From the NCBI GenBank assembly GCA_024699855.1, contig JAMPIQ010000001.1:18042001-18106000 (forward strand): 64,000 nucleotides of DNA, read 5' to 3'. This DNA is from Aphelenchoides besseyi. Lineage: Eukaryota; Nematoda; Chromadorea; Rhabditida; Aphelenchoididae. The translations under genes were made by a program, and so were the position numbers. Of this stretch, positions 63,261 to 64,000 are shown piece after piece. The notes under the pieces are model-generated. The model was not told where the DNA came from, made no database searches, and was given only the letters and a program-made list of their open reading frames with translations. Numbering within the stretch: the stretch's first letter is position 1; every line of letters begins with the position of its first letter.

Positions 63261-63930
63261 TTAATGCAACTACCAGACATCGACTTCCGAGAAGTCAACT
63301 TCCATTGACTACAACTCGATAAGCAGTGGCTGTAAACGCGTGTACTTAACAGAACAACAACTAACACTAATGAACTCCAAACCCTGTGAATATCAGCGGA
63401 ATGCAACCAGCCAACGAGCTAAAATACACAACACCCCCCATTCCCTTGTATAGCACGTCCATCGCGTCGATCGATTTATCTCGGAGATTCTAGCAACAAC
63501 TAGTGTCCATATTATATGGATGGATAACTGAATAAACTGGCTGTTCAATGCGCCCACACTTGTAGCCACCGAATGACTGAGAGAGAAATGAGAGCAATTC
63601 AAAGCCAGAGGATTTGTCGAAAATCGTCCAAAATTGCAAAAGTTTGTGCAGCTCTTCCTGCTGATGCTGGTGAGTTGTAGATTGATTCAGATAACAATGA
63701 GATCAGAAGATTATGACCCTGAAAGTTTGGATAGCAACGGTCGGTTGGGAGCTGAATTAAAGTCGAAAACATACTCAGAAATTGGCTTCTGTAAGTTGGT
63801 CACAACAACAACAGTAGTTGGTCTTCGAGATTGTAGTTTACAAGAACAACCACACATTATTGGATTACTTGCTAGTGTTAACTGCTTCTTAATCTGTTCA
63901 CTGGCTACAGAAATCGAAATTGAATACAAG
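63261..63930 (+). repeat. Repeat A, copy 4 (5'-truncated)
   Basis: Homology begins inside the unit at the CAGACATCGACTTCCGAGAAG segment, about 100 bp after the left border of copies 2 and 3, and ends after GCTACAGAAATCGAAATTGA. A few substitutions distinguish it from copies 2 and 3. Confidence 0.85.
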
Positions 63931-64000
63931 TCATGAACATCCTTAGAATTCGTATCACGGTTATGATCATTTTGTTGTTGTAATCTGATAGTTTTGTTGT

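Overview
The window is eukaryotic nuclear DNA and most likely nematode. Genes are split by many very short introns (about 38-55 bp, GTAAGT...TTTCAG). One gene is a p120/delta-catenin with fibronectin III domains ahead of its armadillo repeats, the architecture known from C. elegans JAC-1. Several start codons follow a splice acceptor closely, which fits spliced leaders or 5'UTR introns. I cannot name the species.

Layout. 1.2-4.3 kb: a four-TM PPxY protein and a GLUT-type sugar transporter, both minus. 4.8-15.7 kb: an old copy of a dispersed repeat (repeat A) split by a 10.07 kb element. That element has inverted termini of about 318 bp and carries a Helitron-type Rep/PIF1 helicase, an upstream Ulp1-like (C48) protease domain and a separate RPA-like OB-fold gene, all broken by small frameshifts. 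16-23 kb: a foldback element (repeat B), then glucocerebrosidase, riboflavin kinase and an SH2D4-type adaptor, all minus. 26.5-27.8 kb: a proline-rich protein (plus). 27.9-29.4 kb: further copies of A and B. 29.7-30.7 kb: a single-TM protein. 31.4-36 kb: an SLC41 Mg2+ transporter whose 2.9 kb intron contains a complete gene on the opposite strand. 36.6-37.8 kb: a purple acid phosphatase pseudogene. 39.5-40.4 kb: a HES-type bHLH repressor. 43.1-44.1 kb: a mariner remnant and repeat A. 44.6-51.1 kb: the jac-1-like catenin. 54-55.1 kb: a MADF protein. 55.3-56.9 kb: a longin R-SNARE. 57.7-58.7 kb: ATG101. 61-62.3 kb: a proline-rich secretory or membrane protein convergent with a small secreted cysteine peptide. 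63.3-63.9 kb: another repeat A.

The host genes are unrelated neighbours with no operon logic: lysosomal lipid breakdown, flavin synthesis, Mg2+ transport, adherens junctions, vesicle fusion and autophagy initiation. Long gene-free stretches lie between divergently transcribed genes (22.7-26.5 kb and 51.1-54.0 kb) and upstream of the HES gene (40.4-43.1 kb); they are probably regulatory. The most unusual object is the 10 kb Helitron-like element. Repeat A on both sides of it shows exactly where it inserted.
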